Shown piece by piece: positions 12,258 to 25,500 of a DNA stretch of 64,000 bases (positions within the stretch are counted from its first letter, which is position 1; each line of letters starts with the position of its first letter). The DNA is from Liolophura sinensis (lineage: Eukaryota > Mollusca > Polyplacophora > Chitonida > Chitonidae). The position numbers were made by a program, and so were the translations under genes. Below the pieces are notes generated by a model that searched no databases, had not been told where the DNA came from, and was given only the letters and a program-made list of their open reading frames with translations. The stretch is from positions 9,138,193-9,202,192 of the forward strand of contig NC_088306.1 in the NCBI RefSeq assembly GCF_032854445.1, given 5' to 3'.

Positions 12258-12625
12258 AAGGAGTGAGTGAGCGCTTGGGGTCTAACGTCGTGCTTGACAA
12301 TTTTTCAGTCATATGACGAGGAAGGAGTCCTAAGAGTGTATGTAACATGCCTCCTTGTTGCAGGACGGATTTCCACCACTCTTTTTTCTAGTGCTGCTTC
12401 ACTGAGATGACTTATCGATGGCAAGTAAGCTGCCCCGCCCGAGCCATTACACTGATACGGGTCATTCAGTCATTGCACTACCCCCTGAATGCTGAACGCC
12501 AAGCAAAGGCAGTTACAACCTCCTCTTTTATAAGCGCTTAGGTGTGACACAACCCAGGATTGACCCTGGATCTATCACCCCTGAAGCGGACACTCTACCA
12601 ACTGTACAATCAGGGCCGGTAGACC
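12258..12625 (-). repeat. SINE-like family 2a
   Basis: Reverse copy, from 'gcgcttggggtctaacgtcg' to the tRNA-like head near 12620. Confidence 0.75.
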
Positions 12626-13095
12626 GGAAGAACAATTTAGACATACAACACTACAGTTATTATTATGTTTTACAGTTAATAGTATAGAGGTGAAAGAAAA
12701 ATTGACCACAGTTATTTTTCAATTTCGAGGCATATCAGAGTCATCAAGTCGGTCATCCAGAACACTGAAAAATCTTTTCTTAATTTTACCTTGAGCTTTT
12801 TAACACTGTGGGAATTGTAACCCTGCCATCAAAAGGATATTTTCCCTAATTTACATGCTTTTCACAGCACACAAAAAATTCTAAAAAAAAAAAGTAAAAT
12901 AGTTTTGGGGATGGTCTTGCCTAACAATTTGAATGGTACCTATATGTTCTCGGTCTCATCAATTATCCTGACTTTAACATACATGTAGTGTAGGTGAGAC
13001 CTGACAATATCAGCTGTTGTATGCACTTGAGATGTATAACAGTTCCCGTCTTGGGAATGTGTAGCTGGGTAGGTGAAACTGCAGCGAATCTTCAA

Positions 13096-13312
13096 TACCC
13101 TATTTCTTCAACTTTTCCACATGTTTAAGAGCAACTTTAAAGGCAATTTATCCACCTCTGATTATGTGTTTTGATTTTGACCCATTTATGTTTGCTCTGT
13201 TCAACAAACATCAAGGTATCTCAACAAAGATACTGTACCTTTTCATTGAGAGAAATGTTAATAAAATAATGCTTAAAACAACACGTACTGAACATGCGAA
13301 AAGGTTGAAGAC
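13096..13312 (+). mobile_element. MITE-C copy, degenerate
   Basis: Begins 'taccctatttcttcaac' and ends 'catgcgaaaaggttgaaga'. The middle is strongly diverged. It sits just downstream of the S28 stop codon. Confidence 0.6.
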
Positions 13313-13425
13313 ATATGGCACATTTATAAACAATATTTTGTTTGAGAACATTGATTGTCTCTTGTTTTCCTGAGCTAACTTTTTTACGGCTCATGATCTC
13401 ATAATGTAGATAGGTCTGTCAGTCT

Positions 13426-13532
13426 CTACTGAATCCACTGGCCAATCAGCTTAGATATGTTTTCCCGGGCGGTGACCAGCTGTTTTGGGTCGTCAGAGGA
13501 ATCCGGGTACATGTTAGCACAATGTGCTGTCC
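13426..13532 (-). CDS. PRSS16: S28 peptidase exon 10 (catalytic His and stop)
   Basis: The acceptor is gcatattttcag. It encodes [14 protein letters not shown] (catalytic His466) and KLIGQWIQ, then TAG at 13426-13428. Reading phase fits exon 9 exactly (G+GG), which supports the long intron that contains the satellite array. Confidence 0.93.
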
Positions 13533-16500
13533 CTGAAAATATGCATAATACATGTAACTATATACGAACATTACATAATACTCCTTAGTCATAAGACAGA
13601 GGGGTAAGTGGGAAGGTCTGGCAGCAACCTGTGGACGGTCGCGAGTTTCCCCCGGTTTCCTCCTACCATAACGCTGGCCGCCTTCGTATAAGTGAAATAT
13701 TCTTGCGTATGGTGTAAAACACCAATCAAATAAATAAATAAATAAATAAGACAGAGTGGGGAGATGGGGGGATGGGGGGGAGATGGGGGGATGGGGGGGG
13801 GGGGGAGATGGGGGGATGGGGGGGAGATGGGGGTGGGGTGGGTACAGGCAATATACTCGGGATAAAAGCTTGGAGAAATATACACTGTATCTTCCTTTCC
13901 TTCCTTTTTCTGTTATTTTTTTTCAAACAATTTTCAGCTTTACTTCAATATACAACCGAACCCGTATAACAGCTCAGCGCAGCTTTTAACGAAATACTTT
14001 TGGCTTGATCTTTCTATACATGATTAGTCAACTTTCTATGTCAGGCAACACGACATGACGCACACAAAATCTCTACATGTATGTGAAGGCCTACAGCTAA
14101 AAACACTGATTAACTTATTTAAATACACAAAATCCTAATACTGCCAAAAAATAAATAATAAATGCAATATTGAAGAGTGAAGGTTGAATACTATAAACAT
14201 TAACTGTTCAAGTGAGAAAAATAATAACAGATGATGCAAAGTGATAATGCTAGTTGACTGCAAAGTTGATATTGCTGCAACTGCAATTTTGGACCCATCT
14301 CAGGCTGCTTGTTATGTTTGTATAGTAAACCCTGTGAGTGGGGGCACTGTTCACATTACTGGCCAATGTCAATTGATTCATTTATCTTACTTATTCAATG
14401 CTCCTACTTCAGGTTGCTTGTCATGTTTGTATAGTAAACCCTGTGAGTGGGGGCACTGTTCACATTACTGGCCAATGCTATTTGATTCATTTATCTTACT
14501 TATTCAATTGCTCCTACTTCAGGTTGCTGGTTATGTTTGTATAGTAAAACCAGTGAGTGGGGGCACTGTTCACATTAATGGCCAATGTCAATTGATTCAT
14601 TTATCTTACTTATTCAATTGCTCCTACTTCAGGTTGCTTGTTATGTTTGTATAGTAAAACCAGTGAGTGGGGGCACTGTTCACATTACTGGCCAATGTCA
14701 TTTGATTCATTTATCTTACTTATTCAAATTCTCCTACTTCAGGATGCTTGTAATGTTTGTATAGTAAACCCTGTGAGTGGGGGCACTGTTCACATTACTG
14801 GCCAATGTCATTTGATTCATTTATCTTACTTATTCACTTGCTCCTACTTCATGTTGCCGGTTATGTTTGTATAGTAAAACCAGTGAGTGGGGGCACTGTT
14901 CACATTACTGGCCAATGTCATTTGATTCATTTATCTTACTTATTCACTTGCTCCTACTTCAGGTTGCTTGTTATGTTTGTATAGTAAACCCTGTGAGTGG
15001 GGGCACTGTTCACATTACTGCCCAATGTCATTTGATTTATTTATCTTACTTATTCACTTGCTCCTACTTCAGGTTGCTTGTTATGTTTGTATAGTAAACC
15101 CTGTGAGTGGGGGCACTGTTCACATTACTGGCCAATGTCATTTGATTCATTTATCTTACTTATTCACTTGCTCCTACTTCAGGTTGCTTGTCATGTTTGT
15201 ATAGTAAAACCAGTGAGTGAGGACACTGTTCACATTACTGGCCAATGTCATTTGATTCATTTATCTTACTTATTCACTTGCTCCTACTTCAGGTTGCTTG
15301 TTATGTTTGTATAGTAAACCCTGTGAGTGGGGGCACTGTTCACATTACTGCCCAATGTCATTTGATTTATTTATCTTACTTATTCACTTGCTCCTACTTC
15401 AGGTTGCTTGTTATGTTTGTATAGTAAACCCTGTGAGTGGGGGCACTGTTCACATTACTGCCCAATGTCATTTGATTTATTTATCTTACTTATTCACTTG
15501 CTCCTACTTCAGGTTGCTTGTTATGTTTGTATAGTAAACCCTGTGAGTGGGGGCACTGTTCACATTACTGGCCAATGTCATTTGATTCATTTATCTTACT
15601 TATTCAATTGCTCCTACTTCAGGTTGCTTGTTATGTTTGTATAGTAAAACCGGTGAGTGAGGACACTGTTCACATTACTGGCCAATGTCAGTTGATTCAT
15701 TTATCTTAATTATTCACTTGCTCCTACTTCAAGTTGCTGGTTATGTTTGTATAGTAAAACCAGTGAGTGGGGGCACTGTTCACATTACTGGCCAATGTCA
15801 GTTGATTCATTTATCTTAATTATTCACTTGCTCCTACTTCAGGTTGCTGGTTATGTTTGTATAGTAAAACCAGTGAGTGGGGGTACTGTTCACATTACTG
15901 GCCAATGTCAGTTGATTCATTTATCTTACTTATTCACTTGCTCCTACTTCATGTTGCCGGTTATGTTTGTATAGTAAAACCAGTGAGTGGGGGCACTGTT
16001 CACATTACTGGCCAATGTCATTTGATTTATTTATCTTACTTATTCACTTGCTCCTACTTCAGGTTGCTGGTTATGTTTGTATAGTAAAACCAGTGAGTGG
16101 GGGCACTGTTCACATTACTGGCCAATGTCATTTGATTCATTTATCTTACTTATTCACTTGCTCCTACTTCAGGTTGCTTGTTATGTTTGTATAGTAAACC
16201 CTGTGAGTGGGGGCACTGTTCACATTACTGCCCAATGTCATTTGATTTATTTATCTTACTTATTCACTTGCTCCTACTTCAGGTTGCTTGTTATGTTTGT
16301 ATAGTAAACCCTGTGAGTGGGGGCACTGTTCACATTACTGGCCAATGTCATTTGATTTATTTATCTTACTTATTCACTTGCTCCTACTTCAGGTTGCTTG
16401 TCATGTTTGTATAGTAAAACCAGTGAGTGAGGACACTGTTCACATTACTGGCCAATGTCATTTGATTCATTTATCTTACTTATTCAATTGCTCCTACTTC

Positions 16501-19500
16501 AGGTTGCTTGTTATGTTTGTATAGTAAAACCAGTGAGTGAGGACACTGTTCACATTACTGGCCAATGTCAGTTGATTCATTTATCTTAATTATTCACTTG
16601 CTCCTACTTCAGGTTGCTGGTTATGTTTGTATAGTAAAACCAGTGAGTGGGGGTACTGTTCACATTACTGGCCAATGTCAGTTGATTCATTTATCTTAAT
16701 TATTCACTTGCTCCTACTTCAGGTTGCTGGTTATGTTTGTATAGTAAAACCAGTGAGTGGGGGCACTGTTCACATTACTGGCCAATGTCATTTGATTCAT
16801 TTATCTTACTTATTCACTTGCTCCTTTTTCAGGTTGCTGGTTATGTTTGTATAGTAAAACCAGTGAGTGGGGGAACTGTTCACATTACTGGCCAATGTCA
16901 TTTGATTCATTTATCTTACTTATTCACTTGCTCCTACTTCAGGTTGCTTGTTATGTTTGTATAGTAAAACCAGTGAGTGGGGGCACTGTTCACATTACTG
17001 GCCAATGTCATTTGATTCATTTATCTTAATTATTCACTTGCTCCTACTTCAGGTTGCTGGTTATGTTTGTATAGTAAAACCAGTGAGTGGGGGCACTATT
17101 CACATTACTGGCCAATGTCATTTGATTCATTTATCTTACTTATTCACTTGCTCCTACTTCAGGTTGCTTGTTATGTTTGTATAGTAAACCCTGTGAGTGT
17201 GGGTACTGTTCACATTACTGGCCAATGTCAGTTGATTCATTTATCTTACTTATTCACTTGCTCCTACTTCAGGTTGCTTGTTATGTTTGTATAGCAAACC
17301 CTGTGAGTGTGGGTACTGTTCACATTACTGGCCAATGTCAATTGATTCATTTATCTTACTTATTCAATTGCTCCTACTTCAGGTTGCTTGTTATGTTTGT
17401 ATAGTAAACCCTGTGAGTGGGGGCACTGTTCACATTACTGGCCAATGTCATTTGATTCATTTATCTTACTTATTCAATTGCTCCTACTTCAGGTTGCTTG
17501 TTATGTTTGTATAGTAAAACCAATGAGTGGGGGAACTGTTCACATTACTGGCCAATGTCAATTGATTCATTTATCTTACTTATTCACTTGCTCCTACTTC
17601 AGGTTGCTTGTTATGTTTGTATAGTAAACCCTGTGAGTGGGGGCACTGTTCATATTACTGGCCAATGTCATTTGATTCATTTATCTTACTTATTCACTTG
17701 CTCCTACTTCAGGTTGCTGGTTATGTTTGTATAGTAAAACCAGTGAGTGGGGGCACTGTTCACATTACTGGCCAATGTCATTTGATTCATTTATCTTACT
17801 TATTCAATTGGTCCTACTTCAGGTTGCTTGTTATGTTTGTATAGCAAACCCTGTGAGTGGGGGCACCGTTCACATTACTGGCCAATGTCATTTGATTCAT
17901 TTATCTTACTTATTCACTTGCTCCTACTTCAGGTTGCTTGTTATGTTTGTATAGTAAACCCTGTGAGTGGGGGCACTGTTCATATTACTGGCCAATGTCA
18001 TTTGATTCATTTATCTTACTTATTCACTTGCTCCTACTTCAGGTTGCTTGTTATGTTTGTATAGTAAACCCTGTGAGTGGGGGCACTGTTCATATTACTG
18101 GCCAATGTCATTTGATTCATTTATCTTACTTATTCACTTGCTCCTACTTCAGGTTGCTGGTTATGTTTGTATAGTAAAACCATTGGGTGGGGGCACTGTT
18201 CACATTACTGGCCAATGTCATTTGATTCATTTGTCTTACTTATTCACTTGCTCCTACTTCAGGTTGCTGGTTATGTTTGTATAGTAAACCCTGTGAGTGG
18301 GGGAACTGTTCACATTACTGGCCAATGTCATTTGATTCATTTATCTTACTTATTCACTTGCTCCTACTTCAGGTTGCTGGTTATGTTTGTATAGTAAAAC
18401 CATTGAGTGGGGACACTGTTCACATTACTGGCCAATGTCATTTGATTCATTTATCTTACTTATTCACTTGCTCCTACTTCAGGTTGCTTGTTATGTTTGT
18501 ATAGTAAACCCTGTGAGTGGGGGCACTGTTCACATTACTGCCCAATGTCATTTGATTTATTTATCTTACTTATTCAAATGCTCCTACTTCAGGTTGCTGG
18601 TTATGTTTGTATAGTAAAACCATTGGGTGGGGGCACTGTTCACATTACTGGCCAATGTCATTTGATTCATTTATCTTACTTATTCAAATGCTCCTACTTC
18701 AGGTTGCTTGTTATATTTGTATAGCAAACCCTGTGAGTGGGGGCACTGTTCACATTACTGGCCAATGTCATTTGATTCATTTGTCTTACTTATTCAAATG
18801 CTCCTACTTCAGGTTGCTTGTTATGTTTGTATAGTAAAACCAGTGAGTGGGGGCACTGTTCACATTACTGGCCAATGTCATTTGATTCATTTATCTTACT
18901 TATTCACTTGCTCCTACTTCAGGTTGCTGGTTATGTTTGTATAGTAAAACCATTGAGTGGGGACACTGTTCACATTACTGGCCAATGTCATTTGATTCAT
19001 TTATCTTACTTATTCAAATGCTCCTACTTCAGGTTGCTTGTTATGTTTGTATAGTAAACCCTGTGAGTGGGGGCACTGTTCACATTACTGGCCAATGTCA
19101 TTTGATTCATTTATCTTACTTATTCACTTGCTCCTACTTCAGGTTTCTGGTTATGTTTGTATAGTAAAACCATTGAGTGGGGACACTGTTCACATTACTG
19201 GCCAATGTCATTTGATTCATTTATCTTACTTATTCACTTGCTCCTACTTCAGGTTGCTGGTTATGTTTGTATAGTAAAACCAGTGAGTGGGGGCACTGTT
19301 CACATTACTGCCCAATGTCATTTGATTTATTTATCTTACTTATTCACTTGCTCCTACTTCAGGTTGCTTGTTATGTTTGTATAGTAAACCCTGTGAGTGG
19401 GGGCACTGTTCACATTACTGGCCAATGTCATTTGATTCATTTATCTTACTTATTCACTTGCTCCTACTTCAGGTTGCTGGTTATGTTTGTATAGTAAAAC

Positions 19501-22500
19501 CATTGAGTGGGGACACTGTTCACATTACTGGCCAATGTCATTTGATTCATTTATCTTACTTATTCACTTGCTCCTACTTCAGGTTGCTTGTTATGTTTGT
19601 ATAGCAAACCCTGTGAGTGGGGGCACTGTTCACATTACTGGCCAATGTCATTTGATTCATTTATCTTACTTATTCAATTGCTCCTACTTCAGGTTGCTGG
19701 TTATGTTTGTATAGCAAACCCTGTGAGTGGGGGGCACTGTTCACATTACTGGCCAATGTCATTTGATTCATTTATCTTACTTATTCACTTCCTCTTTTAT
19801 GCCGTACCCTAATTCTTCAACCTTTTTGCATGTGATAGAGCAACTCATGGTCATTCAGTGCAATTCATGGTCATTTTTAATCTGATTTTGGAGACAAAAC
19901 TACATTGGTTGGACTGGCCAGTTTTAAAACTTCACAAAAAGTATAATTTTATCAATGTACACAGAAAAATACTTTCCGTATACATGTGAAAATACATGTG
20001 AAAAGGTTGAAGTATTACAGTACTCAGGTAGAAGGAAACTGGGCAGAGCCTGGGGGAAACCCATGACCAACAGCAGGTTGCTGACAGGCCTTCCCATGTA
20101 CGGCTGAAGAGGTAGCTATGATTATTTCCGTTTGTCAACATAGACATGTATTGGATTAGAGCACAGTACTGGTATTCAGGAATAGTTAACACATGAATAA
20201 AAGAGTTGGGTTTGGCCACTAGCGATGTATACCATGTACACTGACAGAGACCAGAATTCAGGCAAAACTGGCACTATCTGACAAATCTCCTGTCCTTAGA
20301 TTGTGAGTCTAAGGGAGCTAAATTCGAAAAGGCTTGATACCAAAGAGACCACTATAAACCACCGACCTTTGGTGAGTTACTTATGAACTCTCCCACAAGT
20401 GGCAAATGTCATACCCTGGAAGGCAAGTGGTCGGTAATGAACTTCATTTACCACCACATGAAAATTCCATGTCCGCGAATAGTAATGAACCCATGACCTG
20501 GTGATTCAAAGGTACGTCTTAATTACCTTTAATAAAGATGGCCTGACTGCCCTCTGTAAAGCCTAAGGCATGCCAGGGATCCACAGCTCCATTGATGTAC
20601 ACAATGTTAGTCAAGTTCAACAGCCTTCCTCCGTAGTTCATATTTGTCGCCTGGATACCAGCACTGAGAAATTCTTTGTTGAACTTGGGTCCAAAAATGT
20701 CTGTACATTGATTGATGAAGAAACTGGTGAGATAAAGAGAAAAAAATTTATTTTTATAATCAGATAAATTATGCATTGAATTTATCGATTAAAATACGTT
20801 TTGTTTTAATAACCGCAGATAAAGAAAGCTACAGTAATTTTAATCTAAGCTGAACATTAATGAAGACTGATTTTACCAACTGACGGTGTTAAACATCGTA
20901 CTCAAGAATTTTTCACTGTAATAAATGACACTGGTCAGATTAATATATGGAATCAACCGGAGTATCCGGAGTATCCGAAGTGTCCGGAGTATCCGTAGTG
21001 TCTGGAGAAAACCACAGCCCTTCACCCAGGTCCCATGGCAACCACGTGACCAATAGTCACAGTCGAATCAGGGGAGGCAACCTCACTGGTTACCTGCCTG
21101 ACAACTGCAGAAAGCCAGAATTTAACCATCTGACACAGTCATTAATGCGCTGAAAACAGATATTTATGATTTTAGCCACTGTTAATTACTTGTTTCTCTG
21201 CGTATGGTCAGGGTTTCCCCTGGGCTGTGCCCGGTTTTCACCCACCATAATGCTGGCAGCTGTCGAATAAGTGAAATATTCTTGAGTACGGCGTAAAACA
21301 CCAATCAAATAAATAAGTAAATAAATTACTTGTTTCTCGGCACAATTTTCTCAAAATCAAAGAGGCTCTGCGTGATAATTTTCGAAATGATTTCTTATCT
21401 AAAATAATAATAGTATGGTTTTGTAAACTGGACAGATAAAAAAACACAAAGTTTTATTTTTCATATTTTTTTCAAAACGATAGAAACAGCCACAAAAATA
21501 TAAATGACGGAGGGTTAGTATCAGAAACTAACAATTAATTATCTATGGCCTTTGTCTGTTAAAAGAGCTAGTATGACAGAAAATAAACATCGAAAAGAAA
21601 CTTTCTGAACTTACTCTTGTGTGAAATGTTTGCCAAATGGTTGTGGATTCCCAGTATCAGAGCTCTGAAAGAAGCCAAATTCTGTGCAGGTCTGGTATGT
21701 CCACTGTCTGCCTGCTCGCATGAAATGTAAAAGTACATGTATGTTTGAGGGGACAGACAAAAACCCCGGGGACAAACCCCTGCTGGACACATTCCCCCTC
21801 CACCAGTATTATGTGTATATGGTAAATGACATACGCTGCTTGCTCGTTTCAGAAAACTTGAAACACTCTCCTTGAAGTGATGTTTCACATTTCAATACTT
21901 GTTTGCAATAAATAAAAGCCCTTCTTTACTCGTTCAATCTCCATGTATTCTAACCTTTTTGGATGACATCGGAAAGAGCTATATATCTCTCAACGGTATA
22001 CAAAATTGCTCGATCTCCATTCCAGGCTTATCTTAAAACTAAAGAAGTTTTCAACAAGTTGTCAATTGTTCCTATCCCAGAAATAAAATTTACATGCTGT
22101 AGCCTAACACCTCTAGAGAAAATCGTTGATTCCAAATACTTGCAGCAGTGATGGTTTTAACCTCAGAGAACAAAGGGAGCAAAACTTGTGAGTGTGAATG
22201 TTGAAACACATGAAGTCAACATTCATTTTTCACGATTTTGGGGAGTAACGTATAAATTTTAATTTGTGGAGTTAATATAGAATTGTTCCAATTTAATGTT
22301 AAAATCACTGATTCATTTTACTTATCATATACATCTATGTAGAGCATATAAAATAGAAAAAAAATACACAATAACCTATAAAAATACATTTTAATATTTT
22401 ATTCCTTTTAAGAGTATTCAAAAATAATATTTTTCTTGTGAACTATGATATGATTTGGTTTTTTACATTTCTAAATAATCAAGATTTTCAAATACATTTG

Positions 22501-25500
22501 TTGAACACAAAAAATTGCATAAGATGTCTATAAAGCAACTCAAAATGCATACCTTACGGCAGGCGCGAGTTAATACCGTGAATCATAGCAAGCTATAACC
22601 TGTATGCCATGCTGAAATACTTCAATGAAATAAACAGAGTATAGCGGTAGAATAAACTTATACTTGCTTGACGAAAAGCAATAAAAGTCGATAATAATAT
22701 TAGAGACATCAAAGACAGTCATTTTTGGTGATACTATTTTGAAAACTTATGCGAGGAAAGCTGTTGAACAGGGGTGACAGACTGGGATACATTCTGATGA
22801 CAAGTTTTTAGATGGAAAACAAAGTCACACCACATGAATTCCCGTCAAAAAATGCTTAACATCATGTTTGTTAGACCGTCGTATATGTTTTGTAGATTAA
22901 TTAAGACAATGGGGCTATTGTCCACCTTGGCTTTTGTCCGCCTTGGTTTTTGCCCACCTTGGCTTTTGTCCACTTTGGCTTTTGTCCACTCTGACTTTTG
23001 TCCGCTAGAGCTTTTGTCCTGGAGTCATATATTTGGTTGCTAAGCAACCATGGAATGTCAAAGTGGAAAGTACTTGCCAAAAATGTAATACTAAAACCAT
23101 TTGTCTGCCAAATGAATATCTGTTATCCTGGACAAAAATTTTACATCAAGAAGCAAAACTTTATGTAAAACAGAACTTTGTCTAAGAAATCTTATTCAAG
23201 GGACTCTTCAAGGTCCTGATATGATGAAATGATGACATCATACATTAGTGGGAAAAGCCCAGACAGGAAGACGGGATACTCACTCTAAATTCGTAAAGTT
23301 TGATGATGTAAGGTATGTCATCAGTTTGTGATGTCATGACTGATTAAATGAAACTTTGTGTCATGACATGAAATGTTTTTCTCATGACATGAAATGTTTT
23401 TCTCATGAAATGAAAAATTTGTCCTCGATGAAATTTTGTTCCGGACAATTATTTTTGATTTTGGGTTAATTAATATCTGTTTCAGCTAGCAATGCAATAT
23501 TTTGGAAGAGTAACTGCATAAAAACCAAATTGTAAAAGACACACCAATGAACAGGCCCAATTTAATATCCCTTCGCTTTTCTCGCAAGCACAGGATTAAA
23601 AAACATTTAAAACAATATACAGTTGGGTTACTATTTAAAGTGGCCGTGAGTGGGAAGGTCTGACAGCACCCTGCGGATGGTCGTGGGTTTCCCCAGGCTC
23701 TACCAGGTTTCCTCCCACCATAATGCTGGCCGCCGTCGTATAAGTGAAATATTCTTGAGCACGGTGTAAAACACCAATCAAATAAACAAAATCAAATAAA
23801 TACTATTTCAAGTGACCTCATATTAACATATGTTAAATCCTGCATTGCATATCCTGGCTGTTCTACCTACCTCCCTCTGATGCGCTGCTGTTCCAGTCTG
23901 TCCTCTGCAGATCAGAGATCATTTTCTTGTAGCTGACATCCACACATTTCTGTTCGTAGGTTTCCATGATCAGACTGTTGACGGCTGCATATCTCTGCAA
24001 CACGTCAGCAACACTACTGTTGCACATGATGTCGCACAGAGTTGTTATAGTGATGTTTGTGCCTACAGCACCCTGCAAAAGAAAAATTATCATACATGTA
24101 CTTCAACATTTTTCCAGGGCCACAGGGCCTAGTCATTGACACGCTAGCCCTGCAAAGTGACCCTGGAGTCTCTCACCAATACTGTGAGTTCAAGTCCAGT
24201 TCATGCTGGCTTTATCTCCAATCATATATGAGAAGGTCTGCCAGTAACCTACAGATGGTCGTGAGTTTCAACTAGGCCCTGCTCAGGTTTTTTCCCCCCA
24301 TAATGTTGGCTACAGTTGCATAAGTGAAATATTCCTGAGTACTGCATAACAATCCAATCATATAAATTCAAAAACTACATCTTTCCATTTTGTCACTGAC
24401 ACTCTGTATGACAATAAATCATATTCTATTTGGCCACCAACTCTTTTCCATCTTTTTTCACGTTCTCTAATTCTTAGTAAAAGCCCTGCCTTGAGAATCT
24501 TTTAATAAAATATAAATTTTCTTCTTAAACAAATAAAAAGAATCTCCATTTGCTAAAAATCTGACTATACATCACCTTTTTTTAACCATTAAATCTGTGA
24601 CAGTTTACCTCAAAAGCCCTGTTATCCCGATTATATTGAACTACGTCCTCAAAGTTTCCGGCTAGGGTGGAGAAAAGATTGGACACATCATTGTCCGTCA
24701 CAATATCGTCACACAACCTGAAATGTACATGAACAAACATTTATTTATATATTTGTCTACTTGTTACGTTTTACATTGGTCTTTTTAAATAAGTAAATTT
24801 TTATTAACTACGCTAAATAACCTAAAATTTCACCCACAAAAGTGCATTTTTAGAGCGCAAATAAATGTTACAACATGTTATTTTTGGAGCTGAAACTTAC
24901 AATTTTCCAGTAGAATATCATCTCATGTTGCAAACAAACCTCAAAACACCTTTCTAAAATCAACAGTCTGAGAACTCTTAAAATCAAGAAAAATAGGCAA
25001 GTTACTCACACAAGTTATGGTCATATAGGGTAGTTATTTTACTAGTCTTTCTTATTTATTTATTTATTTATTTATTTATTGGATTGGTGTTTTACGTCGT
25101 ACTCAAGAATGTTTCACTTATACGACAGCAGCCAGCATTATGGTGGGAGTAAACCAGGCAGAGAATGAGGGAAACCCACAACCATCCGCAGGATGATTAG
25201 TCTGCCTTACAGGATTACTAAGGAAACTGGGAAACCACTGTGCATCAACTTTTACCTCAGAAATTTCATCCTATATTAGAATTAATTTTTTTTTTTTTTT
25301 TCTCTTTGGTGTTTTATTGATTTAGGCTGTTGGTTAACGTCATACTTAAGAGTTTTTCATTTATTTGATGACGGTCAATTTTATGGGTTGAGCAAACCAG
25401 TGTGCCTGGGGTAAACCACCAGCCTTTGGCAAGTTACTGATGAAGATTTGCACATACGACTACTGTTTCTTCAACACACATTACACCGCACAAACGACGA

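Larger units (their letters stand above)
7695..13425. other. WDR44 3'UTR and convergent intergenic region
   Basis: No coding exon is visible between the WDR44 stop and the S28 stop. The left part is presumably the WDR44 3'UTR; AATAAA occurs at 9136-9141 and ATTAAA at 7715-7720, but neither can be confirmed. The rest holds a degraded family-1 SINE (9709), SINE-like copies at 10147 and 12258, a short GTGAGCTA tandem around 11671, a doubled 'ggttctaccagtcagt' near 11997-12029, and a degenerate MITE (13096). Open frames here are short and lack recognisable domains. Confidence 0.6.

Noticed and set aside
13589..13989. Pro-rich and Gly-rich frames on both strands
   Set aside because: Translations of the G-rich minisatellite and the SINE.
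14312..19795. CRISPR-like regular array
   Set aside because: Whole 110-bp units are repeated with no distinct spacers, and the context is an intron of an animal gene.
14241..19812. About fifty overlapping ~75-80-residue open frames with near-identical Cys/His-rich translations
   Set aside because: 110 is not a multiple of three, so the same unit is read in successive frames until one fixed TAG; the frames overlap by a constant step. They are a by-product of the tandem array, not a gene family.
20947..21153. 68-residue Gly/Ser/Val-rich frame
   Set aside because: It arises from a 9-10 bp minisatellite inside a SINE-like copy in an S28 intron.
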